Under the pieces are notes generated by a model that was not told the DNA's origin, did no database searches, and saw nothing but the letters and a program-made list of their open reading frames with translations. From assembly GCA_027257055.1 (NCBI GenBank), contig JAPVLO010000622.1, positions 506,001 through 570,000 of the forward strand: 64,000 nucleotides of DNA, written 5' to 3'. Shown piece after piece: positions 43,101 to 55,107 of this stretch. Within the stretch, counting starts at the first letter, position 1. Each line of letters begins with the position of its first letter. This DNA comes from Cephalopachus bancanus (Eukaryota; Chordata; Mammalia; Primates; Tarsiidae). A program made the translations under genes and the position numbers.

Positions 43101-43512
43101 CCATTCATTCATTCGTGCTTCCACCCGCCCATCATCCATCCACCCACTCGTTACTCATGCATTCATTCCTCCATCACCCACCCGTCTATGCCTCCGTCGA
43201 CCCAACCACCCACCCGTCACCCACGCATCCACCCATGCATTCATTCATTCATCCATTGATTTATCCAACTATCCACCCACTCATTCATTCATCCACTCAT
43301 TCATCCATCTATACTTTCATCCACCCACCCATCCATCCACCCACTCATTCATTCATTCATCCATTTGTTCATCCACCCACCCATGTATGGATTCATCATC
43401 CATTCATTCATTCATTCATCCATCCATCCATCCACCCACCCCATCATCCATCCACCCACTCATTCATTCATTCATCCATTCATTCATCCACCCACCCACC
43501 CACCCATCCGTG
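43100..43512 (+). repeat. CATT/CCAC degenerate repeat, right flank
   Basis: Irregular CATTCATTCATCCATCCACC words after the 71-bp array. Unique sequence of about 110 bases follows (43512-43620). Confidence 0.88.
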
Positions 43513-43689
43513 GCTGTAGACTCCATGACATCCCGCTCCGTCTTGGCCTCCACAATAGAAGAACACGGCAGCATTTTTCGGGGCGATTCAGGATTTTTTT
43601 AATTTTTGTTTTGACCGGGCGGGCTCAGGCAGTCTATGACGTTTCCCTCGAAGAAAGGGGGTCGGGGGACGGATGATGCCCCCCAAGAT

Positions 43690-43958
43690 GGCTGCGAGGT
43701 CATGACCTGGGGAAATAAAATTTGGAAGCCAACGATGGAGGCTGAGGCGGGAGGATGGCCTGAGTCCGCAGGTTCGAGACCCGCCTGGGCCACCGGGCAA
43801 GACCTCGTCTCGACAATCAATTTAAAAATTAGCCGGGTAGGGTGGCGCGCACCTGTCGTTCCGGCGACTTGGGAGGCTGAGGCGGGAGGATGGCTTGAGG
43901 CTGGCAGTTCGAGACCAGCCGGGGCCACATAGCAAGACCCCCATCTCTAAAAAATGAG
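43690..43958 (+). mobile_element. Dimeric Alu-type SINE, plus strand
   Basis: Left arm with CAGGTTCGAGACCCGCCTGG, linker GACAATCAATTTAAAAATTA, right arm from GCCGGGTAGGGTGGC, and an end at CATAGCAAGACCCCCATCTC plus an AAT tail. The right arm carries a left-arm-like end, so the element may be chimeric. Confidence 0.78.
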
Positions 43959-43964
43959 TAAAAT

Positions 43965-44980
43965 AATAGTAATAATAATAAATAATAATAAGGAATCCCC
44001 TGAGCCCAGGAGCTGGAGACCAGCCTGGACAATACAGTGAGACCCCAACTCGAAGATAAATGAATACGTAGTAAATAAATATTAAGAATAAGATTTTTTT
44101 TTAAAAAACGGAGCCAGTTCTTAGAAGGTTTAAGCCAAAGGGATCGCCTGGGCCCGGGTCGCCGTGAGCGTGTCCCTGGCCTCCAGCCTGGCCCGCCCAG
44201 TGAGACCCTGACTCAAAAAATAAGTAAAATCATCATCATCATCATCATAAAATTATCCCCTGAGCGCGGAAGTTGGAGTCCCGCCGGGCCCACACAGTGA
44301 GACCCTAGGCTTGAAAAATAAATACATATTTTTTTTAAAAAATAGATAATTAAATAGAAAAAGAAAACCATTCATAGGAAATAAGCAAAGAGACAAAAAT
44401 ATAGATATGAAAAATAAAAATGTCTATAAAATAAAATAAACCATAAGCGATAAATATATTTTTTACAAAAACCAAAAAGATAAATATAAAAAACAAGTGA
44501 AGATACCAAAAAACCGAGCTGGGACTTGGAAGGGCAGAAGACGGCTCACCTGGGCCCAGGTAGCCACAATCGCGCCCCTGCCCTCCAGCCTGGCCCGCCC
44601 AGTGAGACCCCAACTCAAAAAATAAGAAAAATAAACCATAATGATAATAAGGATAACAATAATAATCATGATACATATAATAATAAAAGAATCGCCTGGG
44701 CTCAGGAGTTGGAGAGCAGCCTGGAGAACACAGTGAGACCCCAGACTCGAAAATCAATCAATCAATAAACCAATGAATCGATTAATTCACGAAAACCCAA
44801 TCAATAAATATTTAAAAATCAGTATTTTTTTTTTAAAAACTGAGCTGATCCTTGAAAGGGCGGAAGGGAGGTCACCTGGGCCCAGGTAGCCGTGAGCGAG
44901 ACCCCAACTCAAAAAATAAGTAAAATAATAATCATAGCAAGAATGATGATAATAATAATAACAATAATAATAACAATAAA
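43965..44980 (+). repeat. Diverged SINE monomers with AAT tails (array border)
   Basis: Pieces at 43990-44060, 44105-44260, 44260-44310, 44515-44630, 44690-44770 and 44835-44950 contain GGGCCCAGGTAGCC or GAGACCAGCCTGG and CAGTGAGACCCCAACTCAAA. They are the diverged edge of the array that follows. Confidence 0.75.
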
Positions 44981-45161
44981 AGGACTCACCTGGGCCCAGG
45001 AGTTGGAGACCAGCCTGATAATAATAATAATAACAATAACAATAATAATAATAAAGGATCTCGCCTGGGCCCAGGAGTTGGAGACCAGCCTGATAATAAT
45101 AATAATAATAATAATAAAATAAAAGGATCTCGCCTGGGCCCAGGAGTTGGAGACCAACCTG

Positions 45162-45201
<40 letters not shown>

Positions 45202-45326
45202 TAAAAGGATCTCGCCTGGGCCCAGGAGTTGGAGACCAGCCTGATAATAATAATAATAATAATAATAATAATATAATAATAAACTAAAAGGATCTCGCCT
45301 GGGCCTAGGAGTTGGAGACCAGCCTG

Positions 45327-45366
<40 letters not shown>

Positions 45367-45561
45367 TAAAAGGATCTCGCCTGGGCCCAGGAGTTGAAGA
45401 CCAGCCTGATGAATAATAATAATAATAATAATAAAATAATAATAATAAAAGGATCTCGCCTGGCCCAGGAGTTGGAGACCAGCCTGATAATAATAATATA
45501 TAATAATAAATAATAATAATAAAAGGATCTCGCCTGGGCCCAGGAGTTGGAGACCAGCCTG

Positions 45562-45592
<31 letters not shown>

Positions 45593-45634
45593 CAAAAGGA
45601 TCTCACCTGGGCCCAGGAGTTGGAGACCAGCCTG

Positions 45635-45668
<34 letters not shown>

Positions 45669-45851
45669 TAAAAGGATCTCGCCTGGGCCCAGGAGTTGGA
45701 GACCAGCTTGATAATAATATATAATAATAATAAAAATAATAAAAGGATCTCGCCTGGGCCCAGGAGTTGGAGACCAGCCTGATAATAATAATAATAATAA
45801 TAAAATAATAAAAAGGATCTCGCCTGGGCCCAGGAGTTGGAGACCAGCCTG

Positions 45852-45885
<34 letters not shown>

Positions 45886-46000
45886 TAAAAGGATCTCGCC
45901 TGGGCCCAGGAGTTGGAGGCCAGCCTGATAATAATAATAATAATAACAATAATAATAATAAAAGGATCTCGCCTGGGCCCAGGAGTTGGAGACCAGCCTG

Positions 46001-46039
<39 letters not shown>

Positions 46040-46153
46040 GGATCTCGCCTGGGCCCAGGAGTTGGAGACCAGCCTGATGATAATAATAATAATAATAATA
46101 AATAATAACAATAAAAGGATCTCGCCTGGGCCCAGGAGTTGGAGACCAGCCTG

Positions 46154-46195
<42 letters not shown>

Positions 46196-46232
46196 GGATC
46201 TCGCCTGGGCCCAGGAGTTGGAGACCAGCCTG

Positions 46233-46269
<37 letters not shown>

Positions 46270-46381
46270 TAAAAGGATCTCGCCTGGGCCCAGGAGTTGG
46301 AGACCAGCCTGATAATAATAATAATAATAATAATAACAACAAAAGGATCTCACCTGGGCCCAGGAGTTGGAGACCAGCCTG

Positions 46382-46421
<40 letters not shown>

Positions 46422-46466
46422 TAAAAGGATCTCGCCTGGGCCCAGGAGTTGAAGACCAGCCTGATG

Positions 46467-46505
<39 letters not shown>

Positions 46506-46542
46506 GGATCTCGTCTGGCCCCAGGAGTTGGAGACCAGCCTG

Positions 46543-46578
<36 letters not shown>

Positions 46579-46688
46579 GGATCTCGCCTGGGCCCAGGAG
46601 TTGAGACCAGCCTGATATAATAATAATAATATAATAATAATAACAATAAAAGGATCTCGCCTGGGCCCAGGAGTTGGAGACCAGCCTG

Positions 46689-46733
<45 letters not shown>

Positions 46734-46865
46734 GGATCTCGCCTGGGCCCAGGAGTTGGAGACCAGCCTGATAATAATAATAATAATAATAATATAATAA
46801 TAATAACAATAAAAGGATCTCGCCTGGGCCCAGGAGTTGGAGACCGGCCTGGACACCGCAGGGGG
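44980..46865 (+). repeat. SINE-core/(AAT)n composite satellite, ~25 copies
   Basis: Each unit of about 70-85 bp is AAAAGGATCTCGCCTGGGCC, CAGGAGTTGGAGACCAGCCT, GATAATAATAATAATAATAA. The 40-base core is an Alu left-arm fragment and nearly invariant; the AAT run varies in length between copies. The last unit (46830-46880) regains a full SINE 3' end (GACACCGCAGGGGGACCCCAG). Confidence 0.95.
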
Positions 46866-46984
46866 ACCCCAGACTCAAAAATAAAAAAGATAAGCTGATC
46901 GATTCATGAATCAATTAATTTAATAATAGACAAAGAACAGAGCCGTTGACTTGTGCTATTTGTCTCGCCCGAACCTATTTGGGG

Positions 46985-47200
46985 GATTTTAAAAAAAAAT
47001 CTATTTTTGAGTCGGGGGTCTCCCTGGGGTTTCCGGGATGCTTGGCCACCCCCTCCTCCTCCGTCTGGCAGGTTTTTTGGTTCCCCCCCACCCCCCGCCT
47101 GAAATTTTTGAGGCCGTCCTTAAGGGGCGAGGGTCCGTCGGCCGGGGGTGGGCCATCAGGGAGACCCCTGGCTCAAAAAAAAAAAAAAAAAAAGCTCTGC
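46985..47200 (-). mobile_element. Degraded minus-strand SINE
   Basis: TTGAGTCGGGGGTCTCCCTG at its left, and a GGCCATCAGGGAGACCCCTG, A-run end of opposite orientation at its right. Heavily diverged. Confidence 0.4.
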
Positions 47201-47209
47201 ACAAATAAA

Positions 47210-47640
47210 TAACAAATTAGCCTGGGGTGGCCTGGACAAGATAGCAAGACCCCATGACTGCAAAAATGAATAATAAAGTAACCTGGGGTGGCCTGGGCAG
47301 GATAGCAAAACCCCCATTGCGGTAAAAATAAGGGACAAATTAGTCTAGAGTGGCCTGGACAAGATAGCAAGACCCCATCTCTGCAAAAATAAATAACAAA
47401 TTAGCCTGTGGTGGCCTGGACAAGATAGCAAGACCCCATCTCTGCAAAAATCAATAATAAAGTAGCCTGGGGTGGCCTGGGCAGGATAGCAAGACCCCCA
47501 TTGCGGCAAAAATAAGGGACAAATTAGTCTAGAGTGGCCTGGACAAGATAGCAAGACCCCATCTCTCCAAAAATAAATAATAAAGTAGCCTGCGGTGGCC
47601 TGGACAAAATAGCAAGACCCCATCTCTAAAAAATAATTTT
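47210..47640 (+). repeat. ~62-bp SINE-derived tandem array (~7 copies)
   Basis: Unit is TAGCCTGGGGTGGCCTGGAC, AAGATAGCAAGACCCCATCT, CTGCAAAAATAAATAACAAA. It is the 3' end of an Alu monomer with its A-rich tail, in head-to-tail order. Two alternating variants (ATTGCGG and ATCTCTG) repeat as a block. Confidence 0.9.
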
Positions 47641-47649
47641 TTTTAAAAA

Positions 47650-48410
47650 AAGAAACTTTACCCCCAAACATGGGCCGAGACAAGGGTCCAAATTCGCAAA
47701 CGCCAGAAATCCCGAGAGCCCGGCCGATACCCAATCGTGAGGTGACCCAAAAGTCCCCGGAATGTATTGATCACAAAGGGTGTATTGATTTTTTTTTTTT
47801 TTTGGTATCCGGGAAAACAGAAAAAAGTCGCTTGGGGCGAGAGGGGGCGGGTAGGGAAGGTGGGGATCCCCGGGGGGGGTGGACAGGGTCATGCACGTCT
47901 GCCCCCCATCATGACAAGAAAGAGCCGCCCCCCCCAAATCCCACGGAGGCCAAAAACCGCCAGGCTCGTCCTGACCCTCCAAACGGACAATTCCGGTTAC
48001 TTTTGGGTCTCCTCGAAGTTGGCAAATTTTCTCCCAACCTTTCGGGGAAGGGGGAATCCCTGCATCGTCTTCTCATTTGGCGACACTTCGTTGGAGACCG
48101 AGGCAGGAGGATAGTTGGACGCCGGGGGTTCAAGACCCGCCGGGGCCACGTAGCCAGACCCCATCTCTCCAAAAACGTTTTTAAAAAAATAATTAGTCCT
48201 GGCTACTGTAGGCAGATTTCGTGATCTGTGATGCAATCAACAAGCAACCCGGAGAAGCTTTCTGGGAACCCGAGATATTTCTCAAGAAAGAGAGAATTTG
48301 GGGTTTTTTTTTTTTTTCCGTGTTCCAAATTCTTCTCAATAAAATGTCCCCGCCCAAACTGAGTCACTCAAGAGCGTTTTTAAAAAATAATTCTTTCTTT
48401 TTGGAGCCGG
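47650..48410. other. Mostly unique intergenic sequence
   Basis: No gene or clear repeat, apart from a SINE monomer end at 48085-48175 (GTTCAAGACCCGCCGGGGCC, ACGTAGCCAGACCCCATCTC). Confidence 0.6.
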
Positions 48411-48720
48411 GGTCTTGCTACGTGGGCCCGGCTGGAGGGCAGGGACACGATCATGGCTGGCGGCATTTTTAATTTTTTTTTTGGTAGAGATGGGGTCTTG
48501 GTATGTGGCCCAGGTGGGTCTCAAACTCCCGGCCTGCAGCGATCCCCCCACCTCGGCCTCCCAAAGTGCTGGGAGGACAGGCACGCACCACCACACCCAG
48601 TTAATTTTTCATTTCTTTTTTGGTAGAGATGGGGGTTTTGCTATGTGACCCAGGCGGGTCTCGAACCCCTGGCCTCAGGGAGGGATGACAGGCTTGAGCC
48701 TCCGGGCCTGGCCTGATTTT
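48395..48720 (-). mobile_element. Minus-strand Alu-type SINE cluster
   Basis: Three starts (GGAGCCGGGGTCTTGCTACG, GGTAGAGATGGGGTCTTGG, GGTAGAGATGGGGGTTTTGC) with CCTCGGCCTCCCAAAGTGCT and CGGGTCTCGAACCCCTGGCC. Confidence 0.75.
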
Positions 48721-48909
48721 TATTATTTATTGATGATGATTATTTTGTGATTTTTGAGTTGAGGATCTCGCTCTGTGGCCCAGGCTGGAGGTCCTTCGCC
48801 TAATTTAATTTTTAAAAAAATTTTCTAATGATGGGATCTTGCTATGTTGCCCAGTCTGGGTTCGAACCCCTAGCCTTAAGCCCTCTCCCTCCTTTCCTCC
48901 TTCCCTCCC

Positions 48910-49035
48910 TCGCTGGGTGTGGTGGCCCTTGCCTGTCGTTCCAGCTACTTGGAAGGCTGAGGCTGGGGGGGGGTGGCTTGAGACCGGGAGTTCGCAACCA
49001 GCCTGGCCCACGCAGCAAGACCCCAACTCAAAAAG
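48910..49035 (+). mobile_element. Plus-strand Alu-type monomer
   Basis: GCTGGGTGTGGTGGCCCTTG, CAGCTACTTGGAAGGCTGAG, ACCAGCCTGGCCCACGCAGC, AAGACCCCAACTCAAAAAG. It lies just after a minus-strand fragment (48830-48880), forming a small inverted pair. Confidence 0.75.
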
Positions 49036-49359
49036 AAAAAAAAATCAGAAACACGTAACCAAATAACTCTTTTTTTAAAACCCCACGCCTTTGGGGAGAT
49101 TAAAACAGTTTTTTAGGGTCATCTGTGGAGAAAAGAGGGGGGGAAAGGATGAGGGAGCTCGGGGTCTGTGAGATCCAGCCCAACGAAGTCGGGGTCTTGC
49201 TACGTGGGCCAGGCTGGAGATAAGATAAATCGGGTCACAGTGAATTCCGTCAGGACTGAAAACGAGAAGATTGAAAAATTAACCCACAAAAATTGGAAAA
49301 CGGGGCCCAGGTCCGATGGGGACATTGGGCAACCCAGGCTGGGTGGGCGGAGGGCTCCG

Positions 49360-51530
49360 TGGACGGACAGGTGGACGGATGGATGGGTGGGTGGTTACAA
49401 GGGTGGTTTGATTGCAGGATGGAGGAGTGGGTGGGGGGTGGGAGGTTGGATGGATGGAGGGATGAATGAATGAATGAGTGAGTGAATGAATGAGTGAGTG
49501 AATGAGTGGATGCCTAGATGGAAAGAAGGAAGGATGGACGGATGGGCGGGTGGTTACAAGGACGGTTTGATTGCAGGATGGAGGAGTGGGTGGGGGGTGG
49601 GAGGTTGGATGGATGGAGGCATGAATGAATGAGTGAATGTGTGAATGAGTGAATGAATGAATGAATGAATGGGGGTGTCTACATGGAAGGAAGGACAGAT
49701 CGATGGATGGGCGGATGGCTACAAGGATGGTTTGATTGCAGGATGGAGGAGTGGGTGGGGGGTGGGAGGTTGGATGGATGGAGGATGAATGAATGAGTGA
49801 GTGAGTCAGTGAATGAGTGAATGCATGAATGAATGAATGGGTGGGTGTCTACACAGAAGGAAGGACAGATGGACGGATGGGCGGATGGCTACAAGGACGG
49901 TTTGATTGCAGGATGGAGGAGTGGGTGGGGGTGGGAGGTTGGATGGATGGAGGGATGAATGAATGAATGAGTGAATGAGTGAATGCATGAATGAATGAAT
50001 GGGTGGGTGTCTACACAGAAGGAAAGACAGACGGATGGTTGGGCGGATGGCTACAAGGACAGTTTGATTGCAGGATGGAGGAGTGGGTGGGGGGTGGGAG
50101 GTTGGATGGATGGAGGGATGAATGAATGAGTGAGTGAGTCAGTGAATGAGTGAATGCATGAATGAATGAATGGGTGGGTGTCTACACAGAAGGAAAGACA
50201 GACGGATGGATGGGCGGATGGCTACAAGGATGGTTTGATTGCAGGATGGACGAGTGGGTGGGGGTGGGAGGTTGGATGGATGGAGGGATGAGTGAATGAG
50301 TGAGTGAGTCAGTGAATGAGTGAATGCATGAATGAATGAATGGGTGGGTGTCTACACAGAAGGAAAGACAGACGGATGGTTGGGCGGATGGCTACAAGGA
50401 CGGTTTGATTGCAGGATGGAGGAGTGGGTGGGGGGTGGGAGGTTGGATGGATGGAGGGATGAATGAATGAATGAGTGAGTCAGTGAATGAGTGAATGCAT
50501 GAATGAATGAATGGGTGGGTGTCTACACGGAAGGAAGGACAGATGGACGGATGGGCGGATGGCTACAAGGACGGTTTGATTGCAGGATGGAGGAGTGGGT
50601 GGGGGGTGGGAGGTTGGATGGATGGAGGCATGAATGAATGAGTGAATGTGTGAATGAGTGAATGAATGAATGAATGAATGGTGGGTGTCTACATGGAAGG
50701 AAGGACAGATCGATGGATGAGCGGATGGCTACAAGGATGGTTTGATTGCAGGATGGACGAGTGGGTGGGGGTGGGAGGTTGGGTGGATGGAGGGATGAAT
50801 GAATGAATGAATGAGTGAGTGAGTGAATGAGTGAATGCATGAATGAATGAATGGGTGGGTGTCTACACAGAAGGAAGGACGGATGGATGGGCGGATGGCT
50901 ACAAGGATGGTTTGATTGCAGGATGGACGAGTGGGTGGGGGGTGGGAGGTTGGATGGATGGAGGGATGAATGAATGAGTGAGTGAGTCAGTGAATGAGTG
51001 AATGCATGAATGAATGAATGGGTGGGTGTCTACACAGAAGGAAAGACAGACGGATGGATGGGCGGATGGCTACAAGGATGGTTTGATTGCAGGATGGAGG
51101 AGTGGGTGGGGGGTGGGAGGTTGGATGGATGGAGGGATGAATGAATGAATGAGTGAGTCAGTGAATGAGTGAATGCATGAATGAATGAATGGGTGGATGT
51201 CTACACGGAAGGAAGGACAGATGGACGGTTGGGCGGATGGCTACAAGGACGGTTTGATTGCAGGATGGATGAGTGGGTGGGGGGTGGGATGTTGGATGGA
51301 TGGAGGCATGAATGAATGAGTGAATGTGTGAATGAGTGAATGAATGAATGGGTGGGTGTCTACACGGAAGGAAGGACAGATGGACGGATGGGCGGATGGC
51401 TACAAGGACGGTTTGATTGCAGGATGGAGGAGTGGGTGGGGGGTGGGAGGTTGGATGGATGGAGGGATGAATGAATGAGTGAATGAATGAGTGAGGGAAT
51501 GAGTGAATGAGTGGGTGCCCAGCCGGACGG
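49360..51530 (+). repeat. ~168-bp minisatellite, 13 copies
   Basis: Each unit has GGATGGCTACAAGGACGGTT, TGATTGCAGGATGGAGGAGT, GGGTGGGGGGTGGGAGGTTG, a GAATGAGTGAATGCATGAAT tract, and GGGTGTCTACACAGAAGGAA. GGCTACAAGG-type anchors recur every 156-180 bases from about 49392 to 51401; length changes come from the GAAT/GAGT tract. Confidence 0.93.
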
Positions 51531-51619
51531 GCAGGTGGGTGGACGGGCGGACCGACAGACGGAGGTGTCCGTGGCCGCATCAGCGCTCGACCCAGCGGCC
51601 CGTCCACGGCCGGACGTGA

Positions 51620-51765
51620 GCAGACCGGCGGGCCAACACAGTGAGATCCCGGCTCAGAAACCAGTCGAGTAACAGGAACAACGATGCACCCTCCCCTGAG
51701 TCTGGGAGTTCAAGCCCAGCCGGGGCAACACAGCAAGACGCCGCCAGCACGGCCCCCAGAGAAGA
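51620..51765 (+). mobile_element. Alu-type monomer pieces, plus strand
   Basis: GGGCCAACACAGTGAGATCC, then GAGTCTGGGAGTTCAAGCCC, AGCCGGGGCAACACAGCAAG. Two short diverged monomers. Confidence 0.6.
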
Positions 51766-51839
51766 GTCGAGACGTCTGCAGATGCAGAAGCTTAGAGGTC
51801 AGGGGAGACATCAGCCTGGACACCCCCGATCCCGAAGGG

Positions 51840-53915
51840 TCTACATGGACGTCCATGGGGTCACCGTCCATCTGTCCTTGACCCAAGAATCCCGTGTTGA
51901 CCCCGCCCATCTGTCCTTGACCCGAGAATCCCGTGTTGACCTGTCCATCTGTCTTTGACCCGAGAATCCCGTGTTGACCCCGTCCATCTGTCCTTGACCC
52001 GAGAATCCTGTGTTGACCCCGTCCATCTGTCCTTGACCCGAGAAACCCATGTTGACCCCGTCCATCTGTCCTTGACCTGAGAATCCCGTGTTGACCCCGT
52101 CCATCTGTCCTTGACCCAAGAATCCCGTGTTGACCGTCCATCCGTCCTTGACCCTAGAATCCCATGGTGTCCTGTCCATTCATCCTTGACCCTAGAATGC
52201 CATGGTGACCCGTCCATCTGTCCTTGACCCTAGAATCCCATGTTGACCGGTCCATCCATTCTTGACCCTAGAATCCCATGGTGACCCCGTCCATCCGTCC
52301 TTGACCCTAGAATGCCATGATGACCCGTCCATCTGTCCTTGACCCGAGAATCCCGTGTTGACCCGTCCATCTGTCCTTGACCCTAGAATCCCATTGTGAC
52401 CCCGTCCATCCGTCCTTGACCCTAGAATCGCATGGTGACCAGTCCATCCATTCTTGACCCTGGAATTCCGTGTTGACGCGTCCATCCGTCCATGACCCTA
52501 GAATCCCATGGAGACGCCGTCCATCCGTCCTTGACCCTAGAATGCCATGGTGACCCCGTCCATCCGTCCTTGACCCTAGAATTCCATGCTGACCCCGTCC
52601 ATCTGTTCTTGACCCGAAAATACCATGTAGACCCGCCCATTGGTCCTTGACCCTCGAATGCCATGGTGACCCCGTCAATCTGTCCTTGACCCTAGAATGC
52701 CATGATGACCCGTCCATCTGTCCTTGACCCAAGAATCCAATGTTGACCTGTCCATCCGTCCTTGACCCTAGAATCCCATGGTGACCCCGTCCATCCGTCC
52801 TTGACCCTAGAATGCCATGATGACCCGTCCATCTGTCCTTGACCCTAGAATCCCATGGTGTCCTGTCCATTCATCCTTGACCCTAGAATGCCATGGTGAC
52901 CCGTCCATCTGTCCTTGACCCTAGAATCCCATGTTGACTGGTCCATCCATTCTTGACCCTAGAATCCCATGGTGACCCCGTCAATCCGTCCTTGACCCTA
53001 GAATGCCATGATGACCCGTCCATCTGTCCTTGACCCTAGAATCCCATGGTGACCCACCCATCTGTCCTTGACCCCAGAATCCCATGTTGACCGGTCCATC
53101 CATTCTTGACCCTGGAATTCCATGTTGACGCGTCCATCCGTCCGTGACCCTAGAATCCCATGGAGGCGCCGTCCAACCATCCTTGACCCTGGAATGCCAT
53201 GGTGACCCCGTCAATCCGTCCTTGACCCTAGAATGCCATGATGACCCGTCCATCTGTCCATGACCCTAGAATCCAGTGTTGACTGGTCCATCCGTCCTTG
53301 ACCCTAGAATCCCATGCTGACCCCGTCCATCTGTTCTTGACCCGAAAATACCATGTAGACCCGTCCATTGATGGTGACCCCATCCACCCATCCTTGACCC
53401 TAGATTCACATGGTGACCCCGTCCATCTGTCCTTGACCTGAGAATACCATGTTGACGCGTCCATCCGTCCTTGACCCTAGGATCCCATGGAGACGCCGTC
53501 CAACCATCCTTGACCCTAGAATGCCATGGTGACCCCGTCAATCCGTCCTTGACCCTAGAATGCCATGATGACCCGTCCATCTGTCCATGACCCTAGAATC
53601 CAGTGTTGACTGGTCCATCCGTCCTTGACCCTAGAATCCCATGCTGACCCCGTCCATCTGTTCTTGACCCGAAAATACCATGTAGACCCGTCCATTGGTC
53701 CTTGACCCTCGAATGCCATGGTGACCCCATCCACCCATCCTTGACCCTAGATTCACACGGTGACCCCGTCCCTCTGTCCTTGACCTGAGAATACCATGTT
53801 GACCCGTCCATCCGTCCTTGACCCTAGGATCCCATGGAGACGCCGTCCATCCACCCTTGACCCTGGAGTCCCATGTAGACGCTGTCCATTCGTCCTTGTC
53901 TCTATAGACCCCTGT
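51840..53915 (+). repeat. ~39-bp minisatellite (~52 copies)
   Basis: Unit is TGACCCCGTCCATCTGTCCT, TGACCCTAGAATCCCATGG. Variants (AATGCCATGA, AATACCATGT, AATCCCGTGT) recur in the same order in large blocks: about 52500-52740, 53130-53330 and 53460-53700 share variant order, implying a secondary duplication of multi-unit segments. Confidence 0.95.
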
Positions 53916-54039
53916 GATGACCCTGTCCAGCCCCAGCCCTTGACCCCCGTCCACAGTGTCCCAGGGGCCAGACACAAGGCTCGTCTCTCTCGGGGTCTGC
54001 GGTCACCTCTTGGGGTCTGATACGCATGACACCCACCAC

Positions 54040-54470
54040 CCAACCCATTTCTGCATGCACACACTCCCATGGGCACACATGCACGCACGTCCACATCTGC
54101 ACACACATGCATGTGTGGGCACGTGAGCGTGTGCACGCCGAGGTGGACACACGTGGGCGTGTGCGTTTGTGCATGCCTGTGTGCATGAACATGCATGTGT
54201 GCATGCGTGAGTGCCCAAGTGGACACACGTGGGCGTGAGTTTGTGCATGCCTGTGTGGATGAACATGCATGTGTGCGTGCCTGAGGGTCCAGGTGGACAC
54301 ACGTGGGCGTGTGAGTTTGTGCAAGCCTGTGTGGATGAACACGCATGTGTGCATGCGTGAGTGTCTAGGTGCGGGTGTGCATTTGCACATATGTGTTTGC
54401 AATCTGGGTGTGCATACACGGGTCCGTGCATGTGTAGCTATGAACATGAGTGGGCACACAGGGAGGGGTG
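54040..54470 (+). repeat. ~75-bp GTGCATGC-rich tandem repeat
   Basis: Units with GGACACACGTGGGCGTGTGA, GTTTGTGCATGCCTGTGTGG and ATGAACATGCATGTGTGCAT. It is the complement family of the array at 56690-57860. Confidence 0.88.
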
Positions 54471-54611
54471 TGGGCGGTGCACGCGGCCTGGGCCGTGCAC
54501 GTGGTCGCAGCCGTGGCCTTGACGGAGCCGTTCGCCCTGGGAAATCTCGTCCACCTTCCTCCTTGGCCTTGAAGGCCACGCAAGGATGACCACACGAATT
54601 CGGTGGGAGGA

Positions 54612-54617
54612 TTTAAT
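54612..54617 (-). terminator. DHRSX: Candidate DHRSX poly(A) signal ATTAAA (minus strand)
   Basis: The plus strand reads TTTAAT, which is ATTAAA on the minus strand, about 290 bases after the DHRSX stop. It is the common second-choice hexamer. No AATAAA was seen nearer to the stop. Confidence 0.35.
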
Positions 54618-54629
54618 GATTCGTGGCAC

Positions 54630-54903
54630 ACGGGACCCTCGGACACGCGTGGGTCCCCCGATGTGTGGCTGGACGCGGTCCCTCCAAAGGCCACTTTGGC
54701 TGAATTCCTCGGAAGGCCTCGGCGGTCAGTTCTGGGCTCGAACTCACCACCTGGAGCTCAAGGTCAACCCAGAGGCCTCCAAGGACGCGACGTCTTCCCG
54801 GGGTTGGGCTCGAACTCACAACCTTGAGCTCAAGGTCAAGCGGGTCGAGCTGGGACCCAGATGCCTCCAAGGACGCGACCTCGTCCCCGGCGGGGAGGGG
54901 TCG
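54630..54903 (-). other. DHRSX: Probable DHRSX 3' UTR
   Basis: Sequence between the DHRSX stop and the candidate poly(A) signal. It includes an ~80-bp duplication (CTCGAACTCACCACCTGGAG and CTCGAACTCACAACCTTGAG copies at 54739 and 54810, each with CCTCCAAGGACGCGAC). Confidence 0.45.
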
Positions 54904-55107
54904 CTATCCCGAGAGGGCGTCAGGGGTGTCGTCCGGGATCCCGGTCATCTGACAGCTCAGGGCCCAGAGTTGGCGCTGGAGTCTCCGGTCGTAGGTGACC
55001 TTCGAGGACGCGGTCTCCTTCTCGTTGTACAGGTAGCGGCCGCCCACTCCTTCCAGCTCCGGGGCGACGGCCGCGTAGACGGATGTCCAGCATCCCTCGT
55101 CGGGGGT
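54904..55107 (-). CDS. DHRSX: DHRSX last coding exon
   Basis: Acceptor CTCTCCCCACAG|ACC (minus strand). Encodes [35 protein letters not shown] and a divergent end closing in DALSG, then TAG at 54906-54904. The human protein ends differently and a few residues sooner. Confidence 0.94.
   Translation of the reverse strand, partial: TPDEGCWTSVYAAVAPELEGVGGRYLYNEKETASSKVTYDRRLQRQLWALSCQMTGIPDDTPDALSG

Noticed and set aside
44986..46914. 642-residue minus-strand frame alternating Leu/Tyr/Ile runs with SGWSPTPGPRRDP
   Set aside because: The Leu, Tyr and Ile runs are the three frames of (TTA/ATT)n and the peptide is the complement of the SINE core. Not a membrane protein gene.
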